Part shown: positions 55,504-64,000 of the stretch, piece after piece
Numbering within the stretch: position 1 is the stretch's first letter
How the letters are laid out: each line of letters begins with the position of its first letter
From: Psychrobacter sp. Pi2-1
Lineage (GTDB): Bacteria > Pseudomonadota > Gammaproteobacteria > Pseudomonadales > Moraxellaceae
DNA length: 64,000 bases
NCBI RefSeq assembly: GCF_904846645.1
Contig: NZ_CAJHBO010000001.1
Coordinates: 1 to 64,000, forward strand
Reading direction: 5' to 3'
Notes under the pieces: generated by a model
Told to the model about the DNA's origin: nothing
The model's input: only the letters and a program-made list of their open reading frames with translations
Database searches by the model: none
Made by a program: the position numbers and the translations under genes

Positions 55504-56757
55504 GTGGCTCAAACCAACTCTCAATCAAAACCCTATTTCGCCCCGCAAATATCCGTTCCTGCTACCTATATGCGCGGCGGCACTTCAAAAGGCACATTCT
55601 TTAAATTGTCTGATTTACCTGAACGTTGCCAAGTTGCAGGCGCGGCACGTGATAACTTCTTATTGCGCGTCATTGGTAGTCCAGATCCTTACGGTAAGCA
55701 AATCGATGGCTTAGGTAACGGTAGCTCTAGTACGTCAAAAACGGTAATTTTATCGGCCTCTGACAGACCAGACCACGATGTGAATTATCTGTTCGGACAA
55801 GTTAATATCGCCAAGCCTATGATTGATTGGGCGGGTAACTGTGGCAACTTAACCGCGGCCGTCGGTGCCTGTGCCATTAATATGGGTTTGGTGGACGCTG
55901 GCAAGATTGCTGACAGCATCGATGACAATGCAGATAGCGGTATTTGTGAAGTGCGTATCTGGCAAGAAAATATTGGTAAAACCATTATTGCTCATGTGCC
56001 AGTCTATAAAGACGCAAATGAAAAAGTACAGGTTCAAGAGACGGGCGATTTTGAATTAGACGGTGTCACCTTCCCAGCGGCTGAAGTCAAAATTGAGTTT
56101 ATCGATCCTGTAGATGCCACCAGCGACATGTTCCCTACTGGTAACTTGGTCGATGACTTCGATGTAACTGGCTGCGGTCTACATTCTGACAGCGTCAAAG
56201 CCACCTTTATTAGCGCAGGTATCCCAACCATCTTTATGAAAGCAGAAGATTTAGGTTTTACCGGTACTGAATTACAAGGCGATATCAATAGCGATGGTGA
56301 GCTACTTACCAAGCTTGAGAAAATCCGTGCCACAGGCGGCGTGGCGATGGGATTATTTAAAGATGTGAGCGAGGCACAGACCAGCCAACACATTCCTAAA
56401 GTCGCTTGGGTAGGTGCAGCGCAGAGCTATACGGCCTCTAGTGGTAAGTCGGTCAATGCAGAAGAGATTGATTTAGTAGTGCGTGCCATGAGTATGGGTC
56501 AATTGCATCACGCCATGATGGGCACAGCAGCAGTCGCTATTGCCGCTGCGGCAACTACACAAGGTACACTCGTCAATCAAGCAGCAGTCGCTGGCGAGCT
56601 GACAGAGGTACGTTTTGGCCATCCATCAGGGACATTACTGGTCGGCGGAAAAACCGAACTGGTAGATGGACGCTGGCAAGCCAAAAAAGTGTCGATGAGT
56701 CGCTCAGCAAGGCGTATCATGGTTGGCGAAGTTTTTGTGCCAGCGGATGCGTTTTAA
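55504..56757 (+). CDS. prpF: 2-Methylaconitate cis-trans isomerase
   Basis: The 417-residue protein begins at GTG, with AAGGA about 9 bases upstream. PrpF features include TYMRGGTSKGTFF near the start, DGLGNGSSSTSKT, the GNCGNLTAAVGACAI cysteine region and VRFGHPSGT towards the end. It converts the 2-methylaconitate isomer made by AcnD so that the cycle can continue. The diaminopimelate-epimerase-like fold uses a lysine as catalytic base. The gene follows acnD by 213 bases. Confidence 0.93.
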   Translation: MAQTNSQSKPYFAPQISVPATYMRGGTSKGTFFKLSDLPERCQVAGAARDNFLLRVIGSPDPYGKQIDGLGNGSSSTSKTVILSASDRPDHDVNYLFGQVNIAKPMIDWAGNCGNLTAAVGACAINMGLVDAGKIADSIDDNADSGICEVRIWQENIGKTIIAHVPVYKDANEKVQVQETGDFELDGVTFPAAEVKIEFIDPVDATSDMFPTGNLVDDFDVTGCGLHSDSVKATFISAGIPTIFMKAEDLGFTGTELQGDINSDGELLTKLEKIRATGGVAMGLFKDVSEAQTSQHIPKVAWVGAAQSYTASSGKSVNAEEIDLVVRAMSMGQLHHAMMGTAAVAIAAAATTQGTLVNQAAVAGELTEVRFGHPSGTLLVGGKTELVDGRWQAKKVSMSRSARRIMVGEVFVPADAF

Positions 56758-56795
56758 GCGTAGACACGGCTTATTTTAATTTGCGATAGAGTTTT

Positions 56796-58649
56796 ATGCC
56801 AACATCTCCCCAGCCACGCCGTGTGCAATTAGACAAGAAGCCTCCAGTCGAAAAGAAAGAACGGCGGGCACTGCTGTGGGATATTCTAAAAAAACTGGCG
56901 GTATTTGCTAAACCTTATCGCTTGCTTATTATCGCTACCTTGGCGCTGACGGCCTTAGGCTCCTTTACCGCACAGGTTAATGCATTTGTACTACGTTATA
57001 CCGTCGATACCTTGACCGAAATTGCTACGCTTGCCGAGCCATGGCAGGCAGGTCTACGTATGCTAGGCATTATTAGTGCGGTATTGCTGACCAAAGAGAT
57101 ACTGTCGATATTCATCTCTTTTGGACAGCGTTTTTTTGGTGAAAAGATTCGTATCAACTTATCTCGCGATTTATCGCAGCGCATCATTGAGCGCATCCTT
57201 ACCTACCGGATGGCGTTTTATACCAGTAGTGAAAATGACAGTGGTAAATTGCAAACCCGTATCGATTACGGGGTTAGCAGTTTAACCAGTCTCGTGCAAA
57301 ACTTCTTTATCGACATGCTACCGCTATTTGCCAATGCAATTGTGGCACTTATCATCATGTTTTCGACCAATTTTTGGGTTGGTATGGTCGGTCTTATTAT
57401 CATACCCATTTACTTCTTTATCAGTCAAAAGCAAGCACGGCGTCTGCAAGGGTTTCGTCGGCAGATGCGTGGGTTTCGAGAAGCAAAAAGCGGTTTGGTG
57501 ATCTCTTTGATTAATTCGATCAGCGTGGTGAAATCCTTTGTCCGTGAGTCCATCGAGGCTGAGAAGCACTTAGCCATTCAAAAGGAAATGACGGACAATC
57601 AACTGCGCATTCGTAGTATTGGCTTTATTTATGATGCCATCAAAACCTTTATCGAACAGATTGGTGTGGTGGTTATCATCCTTCTCACCGCTTATTTTGT
57701 GCTAAAAGGTGAGATGACCATTGGCATGATTCTATTTCATGTCATGCTGTTTCAGAACGTCGCCGCCCCTATCCGTCAATTACACCGCATCTACGACCAG
57801 ATAAATAATGCATTGACCTATGCCGAAGGGTTTTTTGATATTTTAGAAGATGATAAACAAGTCGAAAACATCGACGGTATCAGTAGCGAAAACCTAAAGG
57901 GTCATATCGAGCTTAAAAATGTCGATTTTACCTATCCTAACGGTACGCAAGCGCTAAAAAACGTCAGCTTCACTATCAAGCCCAATCGTATCACCGCGTT
58001 GGTTGGCCTTTCTGGCGCTGGCAAGAGCACGATTATCAATCTATTAGTCAAGTTTTACGCGCCAGACGCTGGCACGATTTGCCTAGATGGGCATAATTTG
58101 GCTGACTGTGACACCCACGAGTTGCGTCAGCGCATCGGCCTAGTACTACAGAGCAATCATATTTTTTCGGGTACGATCAGTGAAAACATCCGTTATGGCG
58201 ATATGAATGCTAGCGAAGATGACATCATCGTGGCTGCAAAAAAAGCCTCTATCCACGAGCAGATTATAGGGTTAGCTGATGGCTATGAGAGCACTGCTAA
58301 GTCCTTATCAGGCGGTCAACAGCAGCGTATTGCGCTGGCAAGGATGTTTTTAAAAGACCCACCTATTGTATTTTTGGACGAGCCGACCGCCAGTCTTGAC
58401 GCTATCGCCAGTCAACAGGTCAAAAAAAGCCTAGATCTGATCAAAAAAGACCGTACCGTGATTATGGTCTCACACAATATCGCGCAAATCATCGATGCCG
58501 ATGATCTAGTGGTCATAGAAAATGGCGAAGTGGTTGAGACAGGTACACATGAGGTACTTTATGCCCAACGCGGCAAATATTTTGAGATCTTTAGCGCCAT
58601 GTCTGATAGCCTAAACTTAGACAAAATCAGCCAGACCCTAAACGGTTAG
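56796..58649 (+). CDS. ABC exporter half-transporter
   Basis: The 617-residue protein joins an N-terminal type I exporter membrane domain (six helices, about 35-335) with an ATPase domain: Walker A GLSGAGKST, Q-loop VLQSNHIF, signature LSGGQQQRIALARM, Walker B IVFLDEPTASLD and the H-loop His in MVSHNIAQI. It should act as a homodimer exporting lipid, drug or peptide. Substrate unknown. It starts 38 bases after prpF and could be co-transcribed with it. Confidence 0.9.
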   Translation: MPTSPQPRRVQLDKKPPVEKKERRALLWDILKKLAVFAKPYRLLIIATLALTALGSFTAQVNAFVLRYTVDTLTEIATLAEPWQAGLRMLGIISAVLLTKEILSIFISFGQRFFGEKIRINLSRDLSQRIIERILTYRMAFYTSSENDSGKLQTRIDYGVSSLTSLVQNFFIDMLPLFANAIVALIIMFSTNFWVGMVGLIIIPIYFFISQKQARRLQGFRRQMRGFREAKSGLVISLINSISVVKSFVRESIEAEKHLAIQKEMTDNQLRIRSIGFIYDAIKTFIEQIGVVVIILLTAYFVLKGEMTIGMILFHVMLFQNVAAPIRQLHRIYDQINNALTYAEGFFDILEDDKQVENIDGISSENLKGHIELKNVDFTYPNGTQALKNVSFTIKPNRITALVGLSGAGKSTIINLLVKFYAPDAGTICLDGHNLADCDTHELRQRIGLVLQSNHIFSGTISENIRYGDMNASEDDIIVAAKKASIHEQIIGLADGYESTAKSLSGGQQQRIALARMFLKDPPIVFLDEPTASLDAIASQQVKKSLDLIKKDRTVIMVSHNIAQIIDADDLVVIENGEVVETGTHEVLYAQRGKYFEIFSAMSDSLNLDKISQTLNG

Positions 58650-58720
58650 GAATGGTTAATGCCTGCCTAAATCGTTATAATGCCAATCTTTTACTGCCTA
58701 TTGCCAGAAGCTAGCCCACT

Positions 58721-59347
58721 ATGACTTGTGAATTTTCTTTAAAAACCTTTGACGAGCTGACCTCAGTTGATCTTTATCATATTTTAAAGGCGCGCTCGCA
58801 AGTGTTTGTCGTCGAACAAAACTGTGCTTATCAAGATATGGATGAGGTCGATTTTGATTGCTTACACTTGATTGCTCATCAAAACGCTGCATTGGTCGGA
58901 TATTGTCGTATCATTCCACCTGAGTTTAATAAGCTAAAATCCAACTTATCAGTAGCTGATCCTGCGATTAAGACCAACCACACTGCAATGCCTGCCATCG
59001 GTAGAGTGCTTGTGCTATCGGAGCATAGAGGTGATGGCCTAGCACGGCAAATGATGAATCAGGCTATTGCACAGTGCCGCAAAAAGTATGGTAAAAAGCG
59101 TCCGATTATCATCTCGGCACAGGTTTACTTACTGAGTTTTTATGAGTCGTTGGGTTTTGTACCTGAAGGCGAGCACTACCTCGAGGACAATATCGAGCAT
59201 GTGAAAATGGTGCTATACGTTGCTAAGAAAAACAAAATCAAAAAAGAGAGTACGGATACTGCGTCAACCACGACTAAAGTGTTAAGTTTCCTGCTGTTTA
59301 TCATGGCCGCTTTGTTTGTTTTAGGTCTGTTGTACTTAATGATTTAG
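58721..59347 (+). CDS. ElaA-like GNAT acetyltransferase with C-terminal membrane tail
   Basis: Residues 1-160 match ElaA-type N-acetyltransferases: LYHILKARSQVFVVEQNCAYQDMDEVD (in parts), GYCRIIPPE, the acetyl-CoA loop IGRVLVLSEHRGDGLARQMM and SFYESLGFVPEGEHYLEDNI. ElaA proteins normally end near 150-155 residues. Here a linker (about 170-188) and one hydrophobic helix (VLSFLLFIMAALFVLGLLYLMI, in parts) follow, implying a tail-anchored enzyme. Substrate unknown. The gene lies 71 bases after the ABC exporter. Confidence 0.83.
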   Translation: MTCEFSLKTFDELTSVDLYHILKARSQVFVVEQNCAYQDMDEVDFDCLHLIAHQNAALVGYCRIIPPEFNKLKSNLSVADPAIKTNHTAMPAIGRVLVLSEHRGDGLARQMMNQAIAQCRKKYGKKRPIIISAQVYLLSFYESLGFVPEGEHYLEDNIEHVKMVLYVAKKNKIKKESTDTASTTTKVLSFLLFIMAALFVLGLLYLMI

Positions 59348-59501
59348 ACCGCTTGTAAGGTCTTAATTCTTAACATAATTCAAATTGGTTGTTCCATATT
59401 GAGTATGCTACTTTTAAATGATGATTCCTTTAAAAGGATGGCTGAGCCAATCAGCTCAGTCTCAGTCAAGGAAGTAGTACACTCAGGATGAGGAACCAAC
59501 C

Positions 59502-61028
59502 ATGTCAAATACCAATTCAAATAAAAATGATGCAACGGTAGAGAGCAACATCCGTCCAGAATATGACGATGAAATTCAAAAAATCGCCGATTACGTTCTC
59601 AACTATTCAATAGACAGGCAATCCCCAAACCCTACTGATGCGTGGAATACCGCGCGCCACTGTCTGATGGACACGCTTGGCTGCGGTCTATTGGCGCTGC
59701 GCTTCCCTGAGTGCACCAAGCACTTGGGGCCTGATTGCCCCGATCAAATAACGCCGCATGGCGCTCGCGTCCCTGGCACCTCCTATAGACTAGACCCCAT
59801 CAAGGCAGCTTTTGATATTGGCTGTATGGTGCGCTGGCTTGACTATAACGATACGTGGCTTGCCGCCGAATGGGGCCATCCTTCTGATAATCTGGGTGGT
59901 ATCTTGGCGGTCGCCGACTATATTAGTCAAAAAAATATCAGCCAAGGACAAGCACCACTGACCATGAGAGCAGTGCTTGAAGCCATGATCATGGCGCATG
60001 AAATTCAAGGTGTACTGGCACTAGAAAACTCATTCAACCGTGTGGGGCTCGATCATGTGTTCTTGGTCAAGTTAGCATCAACAGCCGTCGTTGCAAAACT
60101 TTATCAGCTACCCCGTGAGCGCATGATGGCAGCGATTTCACAAGCCATCGTCGATGGTCAGGCACTGCGCACCTATCGGCATGCATCCAATGCTGGCAGC
60201 CGAAAATCATGGGCAGCAGGTGATGCAACCAGTCGTGCGGTACGTCTGGTAGATATAACGGCGCGCGGCGAAATGGGTATCCCTGGCGCATTAACTGCAC
60301 CGCAGTGGGGATTCTATGATGTGCTATTTAGCCATACCAACAAGGATCTAGCGACAAAGCCTGAAGGCGATCGTCGCTTTAAATTCCAGCGAGATTTTGG
60401 TAGCTATGTGATGGAAAATATCTTATTTAAAATAAGCTTTCCTGCTGAGTTTCATGCGCAAACTGCTTGTGAAGCTGCGGTAATTTTGCACCCACATGTG
60501 AAAGGTCGAATTGATGATATTGAAAAAATTGTCCTAACCACCCATGATTCAGCGATTCGCATCATCTCAAAAGAAGGCGCGCTTGCCAATCCGGCCGATC
60601 GTGACCACTGCTTGCAGTATATGGTGGCTGTGCCGTTGTTGACAGGCGATCTGATGGCAGAGAACTACGAGGATGACTATCACGAACAGCACTTGTCAAT
60701 CGATGAGCTACGTAGCAAGATGGTTGTAGAAGAAAACGCGCAGTATTCAAAAGACTATCATGACCCAAGTAAGCGCTCTATTGCTAATGCCATTCAAGTA
60801 TTTTTTACAGATGGCAGCAGTACAGAAAAAGTGGCTGTAGAGTATCCTATTGGCCATAATCGTCGCCGCGCTGAGGGCATCCCTGTACTGGAAGCCAAGT
60901 TCCGCGCCAGTCTGGCCACTCGTTTTATCGAAAGTCGCTGTCAGCAGATCATCAAGTTATGCGACGATCAACAAAAACTGGAACAAACACCCGTTAATGA
61001 GTTTATGGCGCTGTTTGAAGCGTATTAA
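59502..61028 (+). CDS. prpD: MmgE/PrpD-family 2-methylcitrate dehydratase
   Basis: The 508-residue protein has PrpD signatures: [19 protein letters not shown], the characteristic [24 protein letters not shown] (in parts), [20 protein letters not shown] and [14 protein letters not shown]. PrpD dehydrates 2-methylcitrate without an iron-sulfur cluster and normally replaces AcnD plus PrpF. Here all three are encoded within 9 kb, so this copy may be an alternative route or act on a related tricarboxylate. The assignment rests on the [15 protein letters not shown] block typical of true PrpD rather than MmgE relatives of other function. Confidence 0.85.
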   Translation: MSNTNSNKNDATVESNIRPEYDDEIQKIADYVLNYSIDRQSPNPTDAWNTARHCLMDTLGCGLLALRFPECTKHLGPDCPDQITPHGARVPGTSYRLDPIKAAFDIGCMVRWLDYNDTWLAAEWGHPSDNLGGILAVADYISQKNISQGQAPLTMRAVLEAMIMAHEIQGVLALENSFNRVGLDHVFLVKLASTAVVAKLYQLPRERMMAAISQAIVDGQALRTYRHASNAGSRKSWAAGDATSRAVRLVDITARGEMGIPGALTAPQWGFYDVLFSHTNKDLATKPEGDRRFKFQRDFGSYVMENILFKISFPAEFHAQTACEAAVILHPHVKGRIDDIEKIVLTTHDSAIRIISKEGALANPADRDHCLQYMVAVPLLTGDLMAENYEDDYHEQHLSIDELRSKMVVEENAQYSKDYHDPSKRSIANAIQVFFTDGSSTEKVAVEYPIGHNRRRAEGIPVLEAKFRASLATRFIESRCQQIIKLCDDQQKLEQTPVNEFMALFEAY

Positions 61029-61066
61029 ATTGATGGCTTACTAGGACGCTAGCGTCAGTCTAACGA

Positions 61067-61858
61067 CTACCAAGGTATTGACTCTCCAGCCCAATCGACA
61101 AAACTGCCTGATTGAGCTGCAGTCATCTCTGAGAGCACTTCCAATAAGCATTCCGCGCTATACGCTGGCGAGAACAGATGTCCTTCAGCGACATTGCCTT
61201 GAAATGGTGCAGACAACTGAGTATTCACGGTGCCTGGTTGCATAACGACCACACACACATCTTTAAGTGATCTGCTCCATTCGATACTCAGGTTTTTCAT
61301 CCCCATATTGAGCGCCGCCTTGCTCATTCTATAGCTATACCAGCCGCCTAGCTGATTGTCAGTGATACTACCGACGCGGGCTGATACGGTCGCAAAAACA
61401 GCAGGATGGTTGGCGCTGCGATTAGCCTTGGCGAGCAACGGTTTGATGTGTTTGGCTATCAGCAAACTGGCTAGGGCATTGATTTGCATGTTTTGCAAAA
61501 AGAACTCCGTCTCCATCTGTCGCAAGGCCTTTTCCGGCTGCGCTGTCTCCGTATGTAGTAATCCCACGCAGTTGATTACCCAATCCATATGACCGACCAT
61601 CTGTTTGATCGTATCGGCAGCTTTTTTAATACTATCCTCATCACTGACATTCATTGGCAGCCAGTGCAGGTTTTCTGCTTCAATGTTTGGCTCATTTCGA
61701 TGATAAGTAGCAAATACTTGTGTGCGATGGCTTTGATTAGATTGACTATCCGTTTGATTAGCAGTCGTTTTTTGTATTAGCTGCTGTACCATGGCTTGAC
61801 CAATGCCGCCTGTTCCACCGATGATAAGATAGGTTTTATTATTCATTTCGTTATTCAT
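61067..61858 (-). CDS. Short-chain dehydrogenase/reductase
   Basis: The 263-residue protein is a classical-type SDR with cofactor loop GGTGGIGQ near residue 14, NCVG motif in VINCVGLLHTE, and active-site Tyr/Lys in YSYRMSKAALN, preceded by a Ser in ATVSARVGS. It resembles the C-factor/CsgA-like subgroup. Substrate unknown. The start could be the ATG at 61858 or the one 12 bases further in (61846). It converges on prpD with a 38-base gap. Confidence 0.88.
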   Translation of the reverse strand: MNNEMNNKTYLIIGGTGGIGQAMVQQLIQKTTANQTDSQSNQSHRTQVFATYHRNEPNIEAENLHWLPMNVSDEDSIKKAADTIKQMVGHMDWVINCVGLLHTETAQPEKALRQMETEFFLQNMQINALASLLIAKHIKPLLAKANRSANHPAVFATVSARVGSITDNQLGGWYSYRMSKAALNMGMKNLSIEWSRSLKDVCVVVMQPGTVNTQLSAPFQGNVAEGHLFSPAYSAECLLEVLSEMTAAQSGSFVDWAGESIPW

Positions 61859-62077
61859 ATGGCACCTTCCTTTTTTTGATAGGTCTCTTAGATACGCTTT
61901 TTGGCACGATTGGGTTTCATTTATTCATTTTGGCTGACTTTATAAGCGTTTACTATGATAAAAATAATACAAGTCATCCTCATTCTATATACGCTACAAT
62001 AATCTATAACGATTAGAACGCCTGTTTTCGGATTGCTATTTATTATATTGACGCCTTCATACGGATATTATCGCATT

Positions 62078-63472
62078 ATGCTATCACCCCAAGATCAATT
62101 GACCGAGCTGGTACGTGCCTTAGAGACCGATCAGCACGTCTTTGCCACTGACCCGTTATTAATCACGGAAAAGCTACAGGGCGAGGACGGTACGCCTATC
62201 CAAAAGCTGCATCGACGGGCATCACGTATAGACAGTAACGGGGCGCTTGCGCGTGTACTGGGTAAGATTGACGGCCGTATAAAAGGCATCATGATCGTTA
62301 TGAGTGTGGTGTGGTGTATCTCGGGATTTTTGGGGTTATTTACGTTATTGCAGTCTAATGTTGTGAACTTCTTTTATGTGTTGGTCTGTCTGCTTGGTTT
62401 TCATACCATTATGCTTGGTGGCTGGCTTGTCATGACCCTTATCAATCGAGATCAGCAAGCGCCCAGTTGGTTTGCGAGCTTTGTCAGTCCAAGTTATCTC
62501 ATACGCGGTAAGGATGATGTGACCAAGGCGGCGGTCGATCTGTATGAACGCCAATTACAGCATAGCGGTATGCGCTGGTATTTGGGGCGGTTTAGTCATC
62601 AGTTGTGGCTTGCGACATTGACCGGTATGTTGCTTGCGATTATATTTTTATTAATTGTGCGTCAGTATAGCTTTAGCTGGGAGTCAACCTTACTCTCTGA
62701 TCAGGCGCTTGTGAGCCTGACTCAGATATTAGGTTGGCTACCTAGTATGGTGGGATTTGGTGTGCCAGACAGTACAGCGATCGCACAGAGCAGGCTTGTC
62801 ACCGAAGCCATGCCGCTGTCTGTTGCACGGCAATGGGCAGGGTTACTAGTTGGTAGCTTGCTGATGTACGGCATTGTACCGCGAGCGATAGCATGGGCAT
62901 TTTGTGCATTGATATTCCGCCGCAAAAAAATGCGTTTGGATATCAAACAATCCTATTATCAAAAAATCCTAAATTTTTGGCAGCGGCATGTGGTTGATGC
63001 TGATGACTTTACTGAGGCGCCAGCCCCTATCGCACCAAAAGCGACAGTCAGTGCGGGCAAGAAGTTAGTTGTGCTGCTTGAATACCCTGCAGATCAGGAT
63101 AAATGGTGGCAGTCAGGTCTTAAAAAATCAGCAGGCTTTACATCAGAAAATATTGAGAATTTCGGTATCGTCGATGACCGTGAGGACATGGCACGGCTCA
63201 AAAACTATCTAGACGAGCACCCTGTACAAGTCATATTAGGTATCCATAGCAAAGCGCTGCCTGACCGTGGTACGCTACGCAAACTCGATCAAATCGCCGC
63301 TCATGCAAAAGATGGTCTTATTGTGCAGCTGCTCAGTGATACCACCCCTTCTGCTGGCTTGACTGACGCTCGTACGGATAATGAACCAGTAGATAAACAA
63401 GCAGTACGCTATCAGCAGTGGCAGACAGCGCTCTCTGCGCGAAAAATTGGCTTGGTGGATATCGATTCTTAA
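62078..63472 (+). CDS. DUF2868 family membrane protein
   Basis: From the ATG at 62078 the protein has 464 residues. The frame opens at 62033, but the extra residues are not family-like. It has four clear membrane helices (about 75-130 as a pair, 185-210, 265-300) and a soluble C-terminal part that starts KKLVVLLEYPADQDKWW, as in DUF2868 proteins. These are commonly followed by a DUF3482 GTPase gene, which is not the case here. Function unknown. The start lacks a strong ribosome-binding site, so the choice is tentative. Confidence 0.75.
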   Translation: MLSPQDQLTELVRALETDQHVFATDPLLITEKLQGEDGTPIQKLHRRASRIDSNGALARVLGKIDGRIKGIMIVMSVVWCISGFLGLFTLLQSNVVNFFYVLVCLLGFHTIMLGGWLVMTLINRDQQAPSWFASFVSPSYLIRGKDDVTKAAVDLYERQLQHSGMRWYLGRFSHQLWLATLTGMLLAIIFLLIVRQYSFSWESTLLSDQALVSLTQILGWLPSMVGFGVPDSTAIAQSRLVTEAMPLSVARQWAGLLVGSLLMYGIVPRAIAWAFCALIFRRKKMRLDIKQSYYQKILNFWQRHVVDADDFTEAPAPIAPKATVSAGKKLVVLLEYPADQDKWWQSGLKKSAGFTSENIENFGIVDDREDMARLKNYLDEHPVQVILGIHSKALPDRGTLRKLDQIAAHAKDGLIVQLLSDTTPSAGLTDARTDNEPVDKQAVRYQQWQTALSARKIGLVDIDS

Positions 63473-63593
63473 ATTTTTTGAATATGCTATTTAATAAAAA
63501 TTATTTTTATAAAAAGGACAAAATAAACCAGTAATATAGAAGATGATTATCTCTTGGATAACAAGGATGTTTTATAGTGGCTAGGAGCCAAAT

Positions 63594-64000
63594 ATGTCAA
63601 CAGACAACACCCTCTTAACATCAGGTGAGTGTGGTCCGATATTGGATGGTTACAAAGAGGCGTTAAACCAAAGTATCTTAACGGCTGCGCCAGAGTCGTG
63701 GCAGCCAACGATGGCAAGTATCTTACCTGCTCACTGGCAAGAATGGCTGTTGCCGTTAGCTGGTGGCCCATTTTTCTTATTGTTTTTGGCAGAGTGGTTC
63801 TATCAGTCTAAGCGTGGGAAAAATGAAAGCTTTAGCTGGCGCCGTACGATGACCAATTTTAGCTTGGGAGGCTCTTATCTCGGGTTTGAATTGATTGTCC
63901 AAGCACTTATTGTGCTGCCTATTTGCTTATGGCTATATCAATACCGACTATTCACTATTGAGGTGACATGGCTGACGGCCATACCCATATTTGTCGCCGT
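63594..64000 (+). CDS. Sterol desaturase/fatty acid hydroxylase-family protein (partial, cut by window end)
   Basis: From the ATG at 63594, with AGGAG 6-7 bases upstream, 135 codons run open to the window end. The product begins MSTDNTLLTSGECGPILDG and reaches GGPFFLLFLAEWFYQSKRG, then the family-like GGSYLGFELIVQALIVLP and LYQYRLFTIEVTWLTA. These hydrophobic segments resemble the N-terminal membrane region of the sterol desaturase family. The His-box motifs that bind the di-iron centre would lie beyond the window, so the call is provisional. Confidence 0.7.
   Translation, partial: MSTDNTLLTSGECGPILDGYKEALNQSILTAAPESWQPTMASILPAHWQEWLLPLAGGPFFLLFLAEWFYQSKRGKNESFSWRRTMTNFSLGGSYLGFELIVQALIVLPICLWLYQYRLFTIEVTWLTAIPIFVA

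Noticed and set aside
61045-61056. 12-bp palindrome GACGCTAGCGTC between prpD and the SDR gene
   Set aside because: It is short, loop-free and without a T-run, in a 38-base convergent gap. It could be chance or a minor bidirectional hairpin.
1-64000. CRISPR arrays, rRNA and tRNA genes
   Set aside because: No regularly spaced direct repeats and no tRNA or rRNA-like conserved stretches were recognised by eye. A tRNA could still be missed without a covariance search.

Overview
The window looks like a chromosomal segment of a gammaproteobacterium of the Moraxellaceae, most like Psychrobacter. This rests on gene content and protein style (RGG-tailed DEAD-box helicase, PrpB/PrpC/AcnD/PrpF methylcitrate genes, Anbu operon, moderate GC), not on a database match. 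No rRNA, tRNA or CRISPR array was recognised.

Layout. 1-8.3 kb: the edge of an IS5-like transposase, a DUF1176 protein, a DEAD-box helicase with a long leader, a DUF819 membrane protein and a UvrA paralogue of the short class. 8.3-23.8 kb: the most striking region. A four-gene minus-strand operon encodes a BRCT/helical-repeat protein (1130 aa), a giant WD40-plus-HEAT/ARM protein (2574 aa), a winged-helix/SWIM zinc-finger protein (750 aa) and, last, a retron-type reverse transcriptase (479 aa). RT + ARM + WH-SWIM is the composition of type XIII retrons. Upstream of the first gene, on the opposite (+) strand, I find a structure with the parts of a retron msr-msd RNA: a1/a2 pairing, a UUAGC branch-site candidate, two short stem-loops, a long msd hairpin and a strong intrinsic terminator. 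An RNA that is divergent from its operon and far from the RT gene is the main discovery candidate here.

23.8-27.9 kb: an Anbu (proteasome-like) operon with a transglutaminase-like protein and a fused ATP-grasp/alpha-E protein. 28-37 kb: SGNH esterase lipoprotein, a flavoprotein plus DUF2855 pair divergent from a TetR regulator with two palindromic operators, a secreted M28 peptidase with a barrel-like C-terminus, an MtfA-like peptidase, a broken RhuM gene and small exported proteins. 37.1-38.4 kb is about 1.3 kb without a credible gene, leading to an orphan tyrosine integrase. 39.9-48.8 kb: PEP carboxylase, a gamma-butyrobetaine dioxygenase-like enzyme, two small membrane proteins sharing a C-terminal motif, a LysR regulator and an Nramp-like transporter.

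49.2-61.0 kb: propionate catabolism by the 2-methylcitrate cycle (prpB, prpC, acnD, prpF), interrupted by two small genes and followed by an ABC exporter, an ElaA-like acetyltransferase with a membrane tail and a PrpD-family dehydratase, so both dehydration routes appear to be present. 61-64 kb: a short-chain dehydrogenase, a DUF2868 membrane protein and the start of a sterol-desaturase-family protein.
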